From assembly GCA_029582155.1 (NCBI GenBank), contig CM055897.1:94780046-94844045 (forward strand): a stretch of 64,000 bases of DNA, in the 5' to 3' direction. Below, piece by piece: positions 1-15,600 of the stretch. The notes under the pieces were generated by a model. It was given only the letters and a program-made list of their open reading frames with translations, was not told the origin of the DNA and did not search any database. The position numbers and the translations under genes are program-made. The stretch comes from Panopea generosa (Eukaryota > Mollusca > Bivalvia > Adapedonta > Hiatellidae). How positions within the stretch are numbered: position 1 is the first letter of the stretch; each line of letters starts with the position of its first letter.

Positions 1-601
1 GTGTGTAAAATCACCTAATACAATGAAAACAAACTACCATTAAGTTGAACACGATTCATATCATGTGACTTTATAATCTCCGTACAAAAGTCCTGTTGTT
101 ACAAGGCTGTAGGAGGATATGATATTCTTGTACACCAGTAACAATGATTGAAAACAAAAATAACCTAATGAAAATAAAATTATAATGTAAATGCATTAAT
201 TTATATAATAATAAAGTCACAATCACCTGTTTGCTGAAGCATGGAAACCCCCATCAACTATGACATTTACTAGTTTAAGGGCAGCTGCTCATAATTACTG
301 CCTTACCATCATTGTCAGCATACAAAAATCATCTATTTAAGTTGAACTTTAATACTGGCAATACCTTTTATGGTCTATATTGTACAGTCTTTCTGTCAAA
401 AACGAGGTCATTTACTCCCTGTTAGAAAAGATTCAACACGCACATGACTACCTCATTTTCATCACATTCTGATACACATTTTAAAAATCATTTTGTTATG
501 TAACATATTGAAATAAAGCACTATTTTTTACAAATAAATACACAATCGCAAATCACATGATATAGATGACACTCTGAACAATTCCCTTTAAATATTCTGT
601 G
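1..601. other. 3' flank of the DEX1-like gene
   Basis: Downstream of the stop codon on the minus strand; AT-rich, no other gene visible. It probably contains the 3' UTR, but I see no perfect AATAAA on the minus strand. Confidence 0.4.
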
Positions 602-3600
602 TTATCTTGTTTTTGACTGGAAAGTGTATGGAAGTAAGTCTTTGGCAGGAAAACCATGATTTACAAGTAGAATTATTACCATGGCAACAAAAGGTGCCAT
701 TAACAACCACTGTAGATCTTCTAAAATGATTTGATTGAATCTGAAAAGACAAGATCATTGGGTGAATTGTATTGAAATGTTTAAAAAATATTAACAATCT
801 TGCAATAAAAAATATCAATAACCATTTATGAAACTACTGATTGAATATTAAGCCTCACTTTTATACCATCGAGGGCTTACAGGTGAGCTAACCACTATAT
901 CCTGGGATACTTGAATATGAACCAGTACTCGAACACTCCCATCTCAACAAGTAACTGATAACTTTCCCACTTTTAAATCAGTGATGAGAGACAAATGGCA
1001 ATGAGATAAAATGTCCTGCATCAATCATCATGGAGACTGTAGCCAGGCAGAGATTTTAATTCAAGACTCAAGTACATGTAATCTACATATATTTGGAATA
1101 ACTATTGTTTAAACTGATGAAACCAAATGTACATGTTTAATTTTACTATAACATTGTTCATTTGTTTATTTATTCATGTTCAAGTTTTCAAAATATCACA
1201 TAAACAAAAAATGGAAAAATAGTGGAAACCTTTATAAATACAATAATAGCTGTTCATGTTCAAGTTAAAATAAGAAGAATGGTAAAATCGGTAAAAATAA
1301 GAAACTTTACTATCTTAAGCTGAAACTTGTTTTTATTTCTACGTGTATAACATGTAGGTAACTATTAGACTGAAGTCATAATCCACCTGCTGTTAAAATA
1401 AATGTTTTATATGATTGTAAATGCCAGAATCTACTTCTGTAGGGGGTCATATACTGATCATTTGTACCAGATTATTTTGAAATTTGACCACCGGATTTTA
1501 AAGAGAATGTGTGTTTTTTTCTGCTATGTCTCCATAGCAACCAGAAGTCCCAATAGAACAAGTTCCTTTAAGCTACTTTGAAAGAGGATCATCCAGATGC
1601 CTGCGGCATTTGATTTAAATTGGATGAGCCAATGCAGATGAGATATAGTTTGAAGCATGGATGATGAACGAAGAGTGATCATCACAGCTCACATTCAGAG
1701 CTAATAGAGTAAAAGAAAATACATCAAAATAATAATTAATTTATTATTATGCCCCTTGTCATAAACATTTACTACCCTGGCAGTAAAAGTTTAAGCTCCC
1801 CAGTGGCGTCCCAGATGGTGACCCCTGTTATTAATTATTATCTATATACTGCACTTATCATGACTGCTCGTTGTATTAATTGTGTTACTTTGGTGGTTGT
1901 GAACTTTGAATGGTGTGTCTCCAGTTGGTTTCTTATTCCTTTAAATGGACAGAAATTGAAAGGACTAAGAATGTAGAAATGACCCATTTTTTAAAACTGG
2001 TGATCAAGTTATACTTAGTTAACAAAAAAATTGTTTACTTTAGAAATATGGTAACGGGTAAATGAGAACTAAATGAAGAAAACAAATTCACATCACAGAT
2101 ACTGGCAAACACACATTGCCTAATTATTTGAGAGGCTTACCTGACAGGAAACATATCTTTTGATATTTGACCATTCTGATTGGTTAATATAACTGTCACA
2201 TGACCATGGCTAGGACGGGGATATGACTCCACAAATATTGAATATGAACCAGGGCTGGAGAAACTTTCTGTGTGTAGAAGATTCTTGCCAAAATATACCT
2301 GCAAGATAACAATAAATCCTACACATTCTTTTAATTCCAATTACAGTTGTTTTCTTCAAGATACATGTCAATATTGTAATGCTAATGACTTGGATGATGA
2401 ATTTCATTTTATTTTAATATGTCCTTGTTCGATAACAATACATACCCAGTACGGATTTTTTTTCACCAAAACCCAAGCATGTTTAGGTTAATAGAATATT
2501 AACAATTTTTTTTTGGTAATTTAGCCTTTTTTATCAAAAATGGTTTATCTGTAAAACTTCTTACACAACACATTACTGATGTTTATTTCATCCACTTTAA
2601 TAGCCTAGATTTTACTTTAAAATTACAATATCTATGTCACATAATTAAATCTATTTTAAATATTTGTTTGTTATATGACTATATACTATGTGTATTCGTC
2701 AAATAAACTTTATGTTCTGTTCTATAGTTATTGTCTCAGTCTGCTGTTTAAATATTAGCTATAAAAGTAAGTTCAAATGATCAACTGTATATTACCCATA
2801 TGTCACAAAATACAAGCATTCTAAAACACCTGTATCATTTCAAAGCTTACGAGATTGCCGTGATGGTTATTTGTCATGACCAGTGTTTTTTTCTATAACC
2901 TGTTATTTTTTGCAAATAGGTGTATCACATCTAATATTCATTTATTGTTAAGAAATGTTAGTTATGTTTCACTATGAATGTTAACAATATTTTACAAACA
3001 CATGTTGAACAAAAGGTATTATGTAATATTTGAAAGTTAAGCCATCTAGATTTGTAGAGGATCTTAAATGAGTGTTCATGTACCACTGAATGTATTAAAA
3101 GAGTTTGCAAAAATATATTATGCAATGCTCTTGCTGAGCATGTCTTTCTTGTAGAGTTAAATAATTTTAATAATAAATGAGCACAAAAGTAAGGTTATGT
3201 TTATCATATTACTCTTTAAGATACTGGAGTATTGCAAGTAATACGTAAAATCCCAAACTGGTTATCAGTTAACCAATTCTGTTGCCATAGCAACCACAGA
3301 TTTTTTCTGACTGAAAAAGTAATAAACATGATTGCATGGTCTTCTTATTACCCTCTACCCACAAACTAAGTTTCACAAATGTTGCTAAGATACTTTTTGT
3401 GTTAACACAGGATCCAGGTATTATCTGTAGTTTTACTTATTTTGTTGCCATAGAAACTACAACTTTGCCTGACTGAAAAAATGAAAAGACCTGCTTCATC
3501 TACTAATTATTCTTTATCCACATACAAAATTTCATAAACCTAAATTGATGCCGAAAAGAAAATTTTACCAATTTTGTTGCCATAGCAACCAGAATAATTG

Positions 3601-6600
3601 TCTGATTGAAAAAAAATAAAATGACCTGCATTATCTCATTATTTGCCTCACAAACCTGGCTTGGACACTTTTTGAGTAATTTTACTGGATTGATGAAAAA
3701 AACCCAGAGTGTTAAGCCTAAACATATACCATTTATTTTTCAAATCCTATTTAGGGCTTTTCCAGAATTAAATGTATGGGGGGGTCGGACGGCAGTATAA
3801 TTAAAATTTTATGCCTGGTGGGTGTTTTCATAAAAAAAAATGATGCCTTGTGGGGTAAAAGCTTATTAAAATTTTATGCCTTGCCGGTATTTCCGTCTCT
3901 GAACCGAATTTTTTCTTCAACACCGTTTTTCTTCTCGAAATTTTATACATTTTCTGCCCAGATATTTCCTCCCGTCGTAAACAAAAAACATAAAATTGGC
4001 CTTCTCCATGTACCGCACCAAGTCAACATCCCGCAGCGTCTAGATTTCGGCGAGCGTCTTATCATTATCGCAGCAGTTTTTTAAATTTACCTTGATTTGA
4101 CCTTTATGTTTGCCACTGACACGCGTGTTGTAACGATTGTAATACACAACCTCCAGACATCATGACCAAGTGAACGTTTTACGCGACTACGCAGTTGGAC
4201 ACTCGATAAACTGGTGATATTAATATTAGGAATTGTCTTCAATTAACTTTTTCATCTCAAACTGATTGATCTTTTTTGTTAAGACCGCCATAATATAATT
4301 ACATCACCCGACAACAACATATGATTTAATTTGTTTGTTTGAAACAATTATCTACCTTCGGACTTCCCGAAAAGGAACAAGAAACATACTCTTAGTATGA
4401 ATAAATTATTAACACGGAAATGTACGAGCTAATCAGATGGCGGAATACACTCGTAGCAGGCCGTAACCCCGTCTACTTTATTAATTTGATGCCGAGATGC
4501 CGTATCACAAAATTATCTCAAGTAAATTTTACGCATTATATATCAATATATGACGTAACGGATATGTTTACAAATACTCCAATACGGAAATGAATATACA
4601 GACGTGTATATTATTAAATTCTGCAAAAACTACGATTCAACTCTACGGCGGCATTGCTATAATTATATGCATATCCGCGCTGTTTGTCAGATAGTGTAAA
4701 ACACTAATTTATTCCGCACAAAAAGAAACACCAAGAAATGCAAAGTCTATTGTGACAAACAATTCTCATTCTTACCCCAGTGTCTGAAAAAATCATGGCG
4801 AAAAGCAGATATTTCTTAACGGTCGTACAAAAACATAAATTGGACTGTGAAATTGTCTTTGAGCATCCATAACCGGATTGTTTGCCATCGGGTGCGCGAA
4901 ATGAGGTCAAATTAGATCAAACCTTTATCGATAGTAGGGAGTAAATAACATGTGTCATAATAATGTTTGTTTCACTGTCAGAGTGACGTCATCGTACATT
5001 GGCACAAGGCGTTAATGAAAGGGACAGCGTGTTCATTCTGTGCATAAATTTAGGCATGTGTAGCATAACTCTCTTTACGGATCGTATCAATTTAATAGTT
5101 ATTCTTTTTTAAGAAATAAGTATACTGAAAATAAACATTTAAGAAGACAACTAGTTACAAACAAACACTAACCTTTAATTATTATTATGTTGTTTTTGTT
5201 CGCGTTTGTTATCTGTAGTGCCCCTTTATTTAATTCTCGACCTGAGGTAATTTGTGACGTAATCACTTGCATATCGGCATTAGATCAAAAGTGCAACGTC
5301 GGCGTACTTCAAAGAAAGTAGGCAACCGTCCAGACTAGTAATTTTGGAAGCATTACAATAAAAAACATTAGAAAGGGGATTTAAGCCTCTTTTTTATTTT
5401 TATTTTGTGCATGGTGGTATTTTATCTAATTAAAATTTTATGCATGGTGGTATATATCACAATTAAATTTTATGCTCTGTGGGTAAAAAAAATAAGTGCC
5501 GTCCGACCCCCCCATACATTTAATTCTGGAAAAGCCCTTATAAGAAATGAGAGGAAATAACTTTTCCAACATTCTGTAAGTGGCACTTTGTATATATTAG
5601 TTTCTGTCAAACAATGTCATTTTACCACGACAAATTGACATCATTTAGAAAATAACATCATTTTGACAATTGGAGGGTAAAAATTATTATTACTGGTACC
5701 TAAGGCACAACAAGTTAGTAGGGCCTCCCTACCCACAAGGGTATTTTGTGGGTAGTGGTGTTGGTGGGTAGGGGATGATCATTACATACCATGACTGTAT
5801 AAGTTGACTTTATCCGTGATGACTCTACATATGTAGGGTCAGTGATATCAAACTGTATAGATAACTCACTGCCTGTTATTTCTTCATACCTTCTAGTACT
5901 TTCATGTAAATAGATGCCCATCTGTCAGAAGATAAAATATCAGAAATCTAGAACCATGAAAAATACAAATAAAATGATACTCAACATACCCTTAGGGTGT
6001 ATCTAGAATTTTGCTTCGTAGCTGGAGAATATGCGGTATCAAAGATGTCAAACTCAATGTGAAACATGCCGCTAGCGATTTCTCCTCGACTTCGGGTACT
6101 ACCATATAAATATACACCCATCTGTATAAAATGCACACAGTAACATGATAACAAAATTGTAAGATTTTGCATAAAAAACTGCATCAATTCACATAAATGA
6201 ATAATTATGTTTCATATATTTCAATATTGTCGCTAGCTGCATCACTCTTAATATTAAAGCACAATACATGTTGTATTGTACTTAAATATTGAAAAACTCA
6301 CATTCAAATGTTGAAAACTATAAGTATTTGTATTTGTCGGATAAATACATGTAGCAATAAATGTCTGTTTGACATTAAGATTTTAATAGCAGATTCTGCT
6401 GAAAAGTATTTTCTTTAAACTGTCTAAAATTTTGTATAGGGTATCTCTAATATACAATGAGAGAACTTATTCATAAACTTTTATTCATATTGAACACTTG
6501 CAAGCAGTTTCTGAATAAGTACATTAGTGTTAAAAAACTTTATCCATCTATATACATGTATGAAATAATTCAAACGGACATACTTTTCCTGAAAGTTCAT

Positions 6601-9600
6601 TCAGTTTAGTGTAAAACTTATTATAAAAAATATTATTTTACATGGATTTATTTTACTTTTTCCTGGGCAGGACAAATACACATGGCCCATAGTAGAGCAT
6701 CAGATACAAGATAATTGGGTCATTGGTTCGAGCCTTCACCACAGCTATGGGTGGTGTCCTTCAGCAAGACTCTTTATCCACATATCAAGCTGAGTACTGT
6801 ATTGATTCTACCCTGGAACACTCCAAGCATGATTTATCTAAATTGTTTCACACTCAATGTAAAATAAATAAGACTAAAACTGGTACTAAGGAAGTGTTCC
6901 AGTTTTTGTAAAATACAAATAGTTGATTTTATTTAATTTACACACAAAACTTAAATATTTAATTCATACCTTTTTACTTGCAAACAAAAAATCATTTGGA
7001 GAATTTGTTTCTGTGGTTAAGGCAAGCATCAAAATGTCTCTGTACAGATTATCATCAAACACATTTGTTGTTATTTCCTCTCCAGATCCCATACAGATTA
7101 GTGTGCCATCATTGGTAGCTATTAATAACTCCATGCCTTCTGATTGGGTGACTAAATCATGTGACAGTATCTGGACCAATGAAGTTTCCCCAACAGGAAA
7201 ATGTGTCCTACATGACTGATCAGCAGACACGACATGTAATGCACCATCACTTGAAAAGAATACCTGTAAACATAATGGGAATTTCAGATTGTTTTATACC
7301 AGGTCCTGTTTTAACTTCTTATAGAAAGAATTGTGTCTTCCTTTTCCAACCACTAAAGTGAGTCACCCTCTTCCCACCCCCAGTAACTATCTTCACAACT
7401 CTTCAGACAGAGTAGATTCAGCTTAATTATTCATTAAATGCAAGCCAGGAACCAAGGTTATAAAACCCAAGTGTTAGGGGTATGTTCATACTCCAACTCA
7501 TAATCTGAGTTCAATTCAAATAAAATTCAAAATCAAACTGATCAAAACACATTTTACATTATAAAACAGGCTTCCACTGATTGATTATAGACTAACTTGT
7601 TTGAGTATGAAATAAAGAGTTTTATAGTCCTCTGGCCTGGCTTACATTTAAAAGGTAAATGACAATGTGTCCTTAAACAAAACCATAATTATTTCTAACA
7701 TTAATGTAAACAGGAAGGCAACATTTAATACAATTCAAAACCAATATATTGTTCATACACTTACCAGGTCAAGGTCTTTCCTCGTCCTTGATACATGTGT
7801 TGCCAGGATGTTTGATGATATTGAATGACCAGTTTTAATCGGCCAATTGTCTAAAACCTTTCCAGTTACTCCACTGATGGCATACACATCCCTGAAAAGA
7901 AATACGATGATACATACAGTGCCAGTACTAATAGACTATACCGGTAGTCATATATTTCTATAAAACTCATTATTGACATAATTATAAAAATATTTCTTTT
8001 GACCAAATTTTACAAGTGTCACTTTCAAATATAATTAGACCTGTCACTGAAAGTAATACACATAAATATGTCACTTTGACAGTGAATGATTTTGCAAGTG
8101 AAGACGGGTGACTGTTTGCGGGTGTGTAAACATTTGTGTCACACTTATCTACATTTGATGTTGATAAGGTATACAAAGACAATCGCCTAAAAACAGTGGA
8201 AGCAGTTTGCTCCACAATAATGCAAAATAATAAATGGTAAATACACCAATTCTACTAATTGCAAGGGCATGGAATAAACTCAGCATTAAACAGTTTATGT
8301 CACACATCTGAACTTAATGTTGATCATGTAAGCATAGTTTCAAGTCATTCGCCTGAAAACTGTGAAAATTGTTTGCTCCACAAGATTTGAAAAAAGATAA
8401 ATACAGAAATTTTACTAATAACTCTGCCTGGAATTGTGTCATGAATATCTTCACTTAATGTTGATTACGTTTCATTGCCTGAAAACTGTGGAAGTAGTTT
8501 ACTCCATAACAATTGCAATATGTCAAACACAACAATCTTAATTAGGTGCAAGGTCAATAACTCTGCATGGAATTAAGTAAACATCACAAAAAAACCATTT
8601 GGGTCACACAAATACAAACTTGATGTTGATCATGTATGCAAAGTTTCAAATCAACTGCCTCAAAACTGAGGAAGTAGTTCACTCTACAAGAAAATTAAGT
8701 GTAAGGGTAATTACTCTGCATGGAATTGAGTCAGCGTCACAAAAAATCTACACTTGATGTTGACCAGGTATGCCAAGTTTAAGTCAACTGTCTGAACTGC
8801 CCTCTATCACCATGTCAAGTTTCCTAACTCTACCTTAAGTACTATCTAAGTAATCGTAGGACCAAGATTTTGAGATGGACATCAGACAGACAGAAGGACA
8901 CATTCACTGGCAGAAGGTTAAACCGGATGGAAACAAATAACTTCACTTGATTCTGTCAACCCATCATATAGTTTCAAATCAGTGATACTTATAGCAACCT
9001 TAGATGAAAATAATATAATTATGTCACCTACAATAGTCTGCAAAATACGAATTGTTAATTGTACATACTTATATAAATATACTTACCCTGTATTTGTTGG
9101 AATAATGACCTCCACGTACCCATCTCCGTCCAAGTCTACAAGTCTACTCCCTGGTGAAGATGTGCCTGATATCTCTACCTCCCAGGCCACAGTGCCATCT
9201 TCGTTTAGACATACAACATTACCACTTGTGTCTATCACAATCAACTCGAGTGTTTTGTCTTTATTCACATCTGCTACTGTCACCTATAAAGATTATCGAA
9301 TCCTAATGTATAATTACTGATTTTTTGTGGAATACCGATACTGTAGTGCTACATGTTGCACACCTCCAGTGAGTCGTTTGACATTTAATCATTAAATTTT
9401 ACATCCTCTGAGATATGTTATGGACACTCCAACAGAAAGTTAAATATCCAATACTGATAAAAAACATTTTTTACTCAAAATGGGCTAACATTGCACACTT
9501 GATTTCCCGTCATTTCTTTTCAAATTTTAAATGGACTAAACACATGTTGTAAATATGAATTATCTTCTTACAGGGCACCAATGGACCCTAACCCATTTAC

Positions 9601-12600
9601 TGAACAAACTCATGTGGATCATTTATACCAAATATGAACAACTCTTGCTTAATATCAGTTCTTGAGAAGATTTAAAAAAAAACATTCGTAAAGTTTGTGA
9701 ACTCATTACAATTTTGCCAAATGTAAACATGTGTTTGTGCATATATATATTTCACCTAAATGATTTAGTTTGACTTGATGGTAACTACCGATTGTTATGC
9801 ACAACATCCCTTTCAATTGATATACACCAATAACAACTGTCTGTCTTGTTTATCACAATTGATATACACCAATAACAATGGTCTGTCTTGTTTATCACAC
9901 ATTAATTGTCACAATTTTCGTGAAGTCAATGTGATAATGTTCTCACTGTAAACCGGATATATAGACTTTTCACTAGGTGGCTTGAAAAGAATTATATGAC
10001 AATCACGTAAAGCAAAGCGCGTAAGGATGGCCGACAAAGCATGCTTTTGTTTCAAATTATCAGTATATATGATAGAAAAATATAAAAACAGATACGATAT
10101 GTTACACTATTTATTAAAAAAAAAAAATGACTGAAAGGCATTTGCATAAAGTTCAATAAATGATGTCTCATTCCCAATACATGTGTGACTTTCCATAGCA
10201 TTGGACAGTTTGAGGCTTGTTTGTTTTTATTACGACAAAAAATATTAAGTAGGTTGGATCGGACTTTTTGATCAGGTTAAATTGGAAAATTGAGATTGGA
10301 CTGTTTGCCTTTTGTTTTTATATTTTTTTATATTTTTTATTATGATTAAAAATTATCATTACGTTTGATTATTTGATCGGTATTTTGGTTAGATTAAATT
10401 AGAAACTAAAGACAAGACAAGTTGTCATTGTTTTCATGGACGGTTTGAAAGTTTGTCACGACAAAAATGAGAAAACGTTAGACAATGAATATCAAGGTTT
10501 AGTGTACAATAGTTTGTACATGTACATGCATTATATAAGACACAAAAAAAGACCAAAAAAACCCCCAAAAAAACACTTTACCCCAATAAGAGACCACTTG
10601 CCATAAGAGATCACTTTTCAGATTTCCCTTTAGTGGTATCTTAAGACAGGTTTGACTGTACATGTATATGCATTATGACCATACGATGGAAATCAACTTA
10701 CTTGTCCATGAATCATGCCCATGCTGTATGGAAATCCCGGTCTGTCCTTGACCCCATTTTCTATCTCTATAACATGTACATTCCCTGCGGATGTTCCCAC
10801 TACAATCTCCAGGGATCCACCATTCCTGTCCATGTCTATCACAGTGGGTGTGAAAAGAACGTAGGCTGGAAATCCAGAACTCTTCTGTGGTATAGGCAAT
10901 AAATTACATCTACAGGCACTTAAATAAGTATGTTAAAAGGCAGCTTATTCACTACGATAAAAAAAAATATGGGGCAGAAATGCAAACCAATTCTTTTGAG
11001 ATGCCTTGCTATCTATATGCTGAAATGAACAAGGCAATGTTTGGCAAACAAATCACCTGTCAGACTTTTGAGCAAAAATAATCAATTTTGTAGTGGTAAT
11101 CTATCAATTCAAGATTTACTTATAAAAACATTTATACTTGTACATTTATTTTATAAGTCTTACTTCTTCAATGCCACAAGATGAAAAATGTTTAGTTGTA
11201 TGTTTCTATCAAATATATTTTTCTTTTCTATAATTTTTTTTTAACATTCAGTAGCACAAGTGAAGTACAGTAGAATTGTGTTGGCTTGAACACAGATGGC
11301 TTGAACACCATATATAACTCGACATATACAACCCTTTACTGGAACTAGTTTGTCCAGTGTCGTCAGGTTCGAGCCATCGAAGTTCTACTGTACATGTATG
11401 ATGGATTGAGCTTAACTTTTTCCACTTTTACATTTACTTTAGATGCCATTTTTACTTTACTGTTTAAGCATCTTTATTTATTTAAATAATCAAACAATAA
11501 TAGGAAAATCAAAGGTTACCATGGTAAGATCCAGGAATATGGTATTGACTATAGTCATGGTGCTGAGATTGATGATGGTGATTCCTGACACAACATACTT
11601 TCCCAAGTCTGTCACGTTTATGTTGTTGATGTGATCAAAGTTTTCAGCCAATCTGCAATGTTATTATTATAAAAAGCAAAAGTAAAGTGTTTTTTATATA
11701 ACTGTCACCACTATTGAAAGGACCAGCCACAATGGACTTATGAAACAACTCTATGTTATACACAGTTACTTGCCAAAAGCTATTCTTTACCAGGCATTAG
11801 GCTGTTATACATTTGGTACCGCTTAATTTAGCTAGCTGCTGGGTGGGCATCTGGCCAAATCAGAAAAAAACCTAGTGCTTCCATTGGGATTTGAACATTC
11901 AACCTCCGGCTTCCAAGGTGGATACCTTCATCACTAGGCCACGGAAGATAGTATTATATGATGCTTTATACACTTGTAGGTAGTAGCAAATAGATACTGT
12001 AATACATGCTAATGTTTTCACTATTCACCTTAAAACAAGTTGAGCAAATAGTTCTAATTACATATGACACAAACAAAATAAAAAGAATATTATATGTTAA
12101 ACTTTTCAAGATGAAAACACCATCTATAATAACATTAACAATTTTAATGTATAATAGTATTTACATTTTACCTATAGCAATGCATAATAACGTTCAATTG
12201 AGACACTCAGTGTGGAAAAATAAAACAGGAAAAAAACTTTTTTTTTAAATAAGCATGCAATGTACGTTAAGTCTTTATGAAACAAACTAAAGCTCTAAAT
12301 CTCAACAATCTCTACCCTGGTAATGATATTTTATATAGGAGAGATTATCATATCACAGCTACATTAACTACATGTCAATCATGCTCGAGTGAAAAAATAT
12401 AACATACATGTAGTTTGCCTGTAATATTATTTTTAACACAATTTTTTATGGAACTGGAGTGTAATAAACAGATGACATATTTGTTATATTAACTTAGTGT
12501 GATATCACTTTCAAATCATGGCTGGGTATTTTCCATATCACTCAACTTTTGTATGCAAAATGCCAAACTACTTTCCAACTTGCCCAAAGATGTAAATGAC

Positions 12601-15600
12601 CATGAGTTCTCATTGTAAATTAATTTATTTTCATACATAACATCATACTAAAATACCCTATTTTATCTCATTCGCTATCTGTCAAATAAATGGTAAATGT
12701 ACAATTTTCTTAAGTTAGTTTATAAAAAGAATCTCACAATCATGCATATTTATTATTAAAGCATGTTAGCAAAAATAACAGATTTTGAAATTGCCTAAGT
12801 CTAATTTTGATTGATTTCTTTAATAAATTCTCTATCTGTCAAATAAATGGTAAATGTACAATTTTCTTAAGTGAGTTTATAAAAAGAATCTCACAGTCAT
12901 GCAATTTGCATATTTATTATTAAAGCATGTTAGCAAAAGTAACAGGTTTTAAAATTACATAAGTCTAATTTTGATTGATTTCTTTAATAAATTCTGTTTG
13001 CTGCTGACTCAAATTCAGTTTCAAGCAATGATGTTTCTGATTTACCTGACTAGTTACGTACCCATAGGGGTTTGAATGTCTGTATGTAATTTTACATGTA
13101 TTTTTGTTACTAAACTTATTTTATTCAGCATGATAAGTAGAGATTAACCTGTAATCCTCCTCGTCAAAGAAGTATGACATAGGAACTACAAGCTCCTCCA
13201 GTTTGTTGTCATTGTTCACATCTGCTATCACAGGTGTTGCCATCACATGGGCATCCACAGGCAGGTAACTCTTGTCCTTTAATATAATACACAGAAAGTA
13301 CTAAACTGTCTTTTTTGGTTATAGTTGCAAATTTAGATCAAGCAAAATTATGCAATTGAATATTAGCTCAGTCAGTAGCGCGTCTTGACTATTAATCCAG
13401 GGATTATGAGCTTAAATCCCCATCCGGCCAGTCTTCATGATGATTGATATGGGACATTGCATCTCAATGACATTCAACTCTCGCCGTTGATTCAAGTCAG
13501 AAAGTTATCAGTTACTTGCAGAGATGGGTGTGCTCGAGTACTGGTTAACCATTCAGGATACCAGCAAAGGGTGGTTGGGTTAACTGCTCGTCTTTTAGTC
13601 CTCAATGGCATAAAAAATGCTAAATATTAAAAAAAATAGTATAAAAACACATTAAGGTTAAAACAATTCAGAAATGAAATTTTAAACAACTGTGAAAAGT
13701 TGGTCACAATTCAAAGAAAGTATATTTAGTATCATGTCTGTAAAAGAATGGAAAGGTTAAACTAATGGAAAGGTTTAACTTCTCTCTTACTAGTGTTAAA
13801 ACTAATCTCATCATGTAAAATAGTTGTCACAGATCTTATTCAATAAATATGTACAATTAAACAGGAACTTAAATAAGTCATCATTAACATACATGTAAAA
13901 TTATGTTGACAAACGAGAAAAATGTACATGTACTAAAGGTACCTTCTTTATTTCATCATCACTGGCTGTAACAAATGTTCTGGTTTCTTGTCCTGATGCA
14001 GATATCACTTCATTAAACCAGTTCTGTTTTACATATGCTGGTGGGATCTGACAATGATAAATAAAACATAATTACCATAATGTAAGAAAACAAATCTAAC
14101 ATATCGATATAAAAAAGAAATGTTAAATGCATTTAACAGGCAATAAATTTGGCATGCATAGTCAAACCAATCAAACTGATTCTCATACACATATAGTATA
14201 AATGACTGACTACAAAATGTTGTACATGTATCTTCATTTTAATTCAATTATCCACCTTCAGGAACAATATATTCATAATACCATAACATTTACTTTGATA
14301 ACTGCTAATAAATATTGTGAAGTGATGTTTTTATACCGTTTCTTTTAAAGACATTTATTACAAGAATCTTTCAACAAGGCTTACTTCAAAGAATTTGTCT
14401 CTAATAATAGTTCCATTAGGTGTGTAGAACAACAGATCTCCTGTGGCTGTCATAAACAAAATATCCAGCATACCATCCCCATTGATGTCATACTGAAATT
14501 GAATAGAAAGAATATTTAGATTTAACATGATTGTGTTTATTAAGTATCTGTAATATAAAGAAGTCCTGTTTTAGGTATATTGAATACATCTTATTGCAGC
14601 TAAATAATCTGAGTGTAAAAATAGAAATAAAAAACATTGTGTAAAGCAAGGTGTGATATTTTAAGTGTTTTGTAATTAGATTGATTGATTGATTTATTGA
14701 ATATCTAGCGTAATTTTTATGCCATCGAGGGCTAACAGATGATCAGTTAACCTAACACTGTTTCCTTGGATCTAGAAAGGCTAACCAGTACTCAAGCACA
14801 ACCCATCTCCGCAATTGACTGATAACTTTCTCACTTGAATCAGTGATGAGAGACGAATGATAATGAGACACAATGTTGTACATTAATCATCACAGAGACT
14901 GTTGCTGGCCGGGGATTCAAACTCATTACCCCTGAATTGATAGTTACATACGCTACTGACTGAACTAATCTGGCCCAGTTATTAGATAAGCCTGCACCCT
15001 AATACATTGCTTATAAATAGTTTATCTTTATATTATTTTTATTTTTTGGAATTTTCAATGCATTTCAGGTTATATACAAGACATATGGAATAAGACCTCA
15101 GAATGAATCTGAGTAGAACCATCAGTAAAAGGCAAACTTTCTAACATAACAGTTTTATAATTAGCGGGACGGGAACCTTCAACTACAGCGTTGAGAGGCA
15201 AGTGATTTTGAAACGATGCCTTAGACCACTTGACGTTGGAGGACCCCAGCTTATCTTTATAAAAACAAGTCCTAGAAAGTTGAACATTTAGAAGTTAACT
15301 GTCAGATGATGTTGAAAGAATGAGCTATATGAGAATAATGAGCAATACATCTTACAGGTCCTGAAGAGTGCTTCTTTATTATTTAATTTATTTATTAAAC
15401 TACTTGGCAAAAAAATATGTTCGCAAGGCTTTGCTGAGCATCATTTAATTTTTCAATAATAAATTATTTCAAATGTAAATCATGTTTTTATCACACAGTT
15501 CAGGAAAATGGTACATTTACCTTTAATTTTTCAGATCACCTTCATAAAGAATGAGAAAAAACTTGCATATCAGTTTCTGTCAGTCATTATATGATGCAAC

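Noticed and set aside
588-818. A 76-codon frame overlapping the last DEX1-like exon
   Set aside because: It is an out-of-frame shadow; the frame that continues the gene encodes the membrane helix and stops at 602.
3776-4084. A 102-codon gene inside the Harbinger-like element
   Set aside because: The frame runs through the terminal inverted repeat and subterminal repeats and shows no domain.
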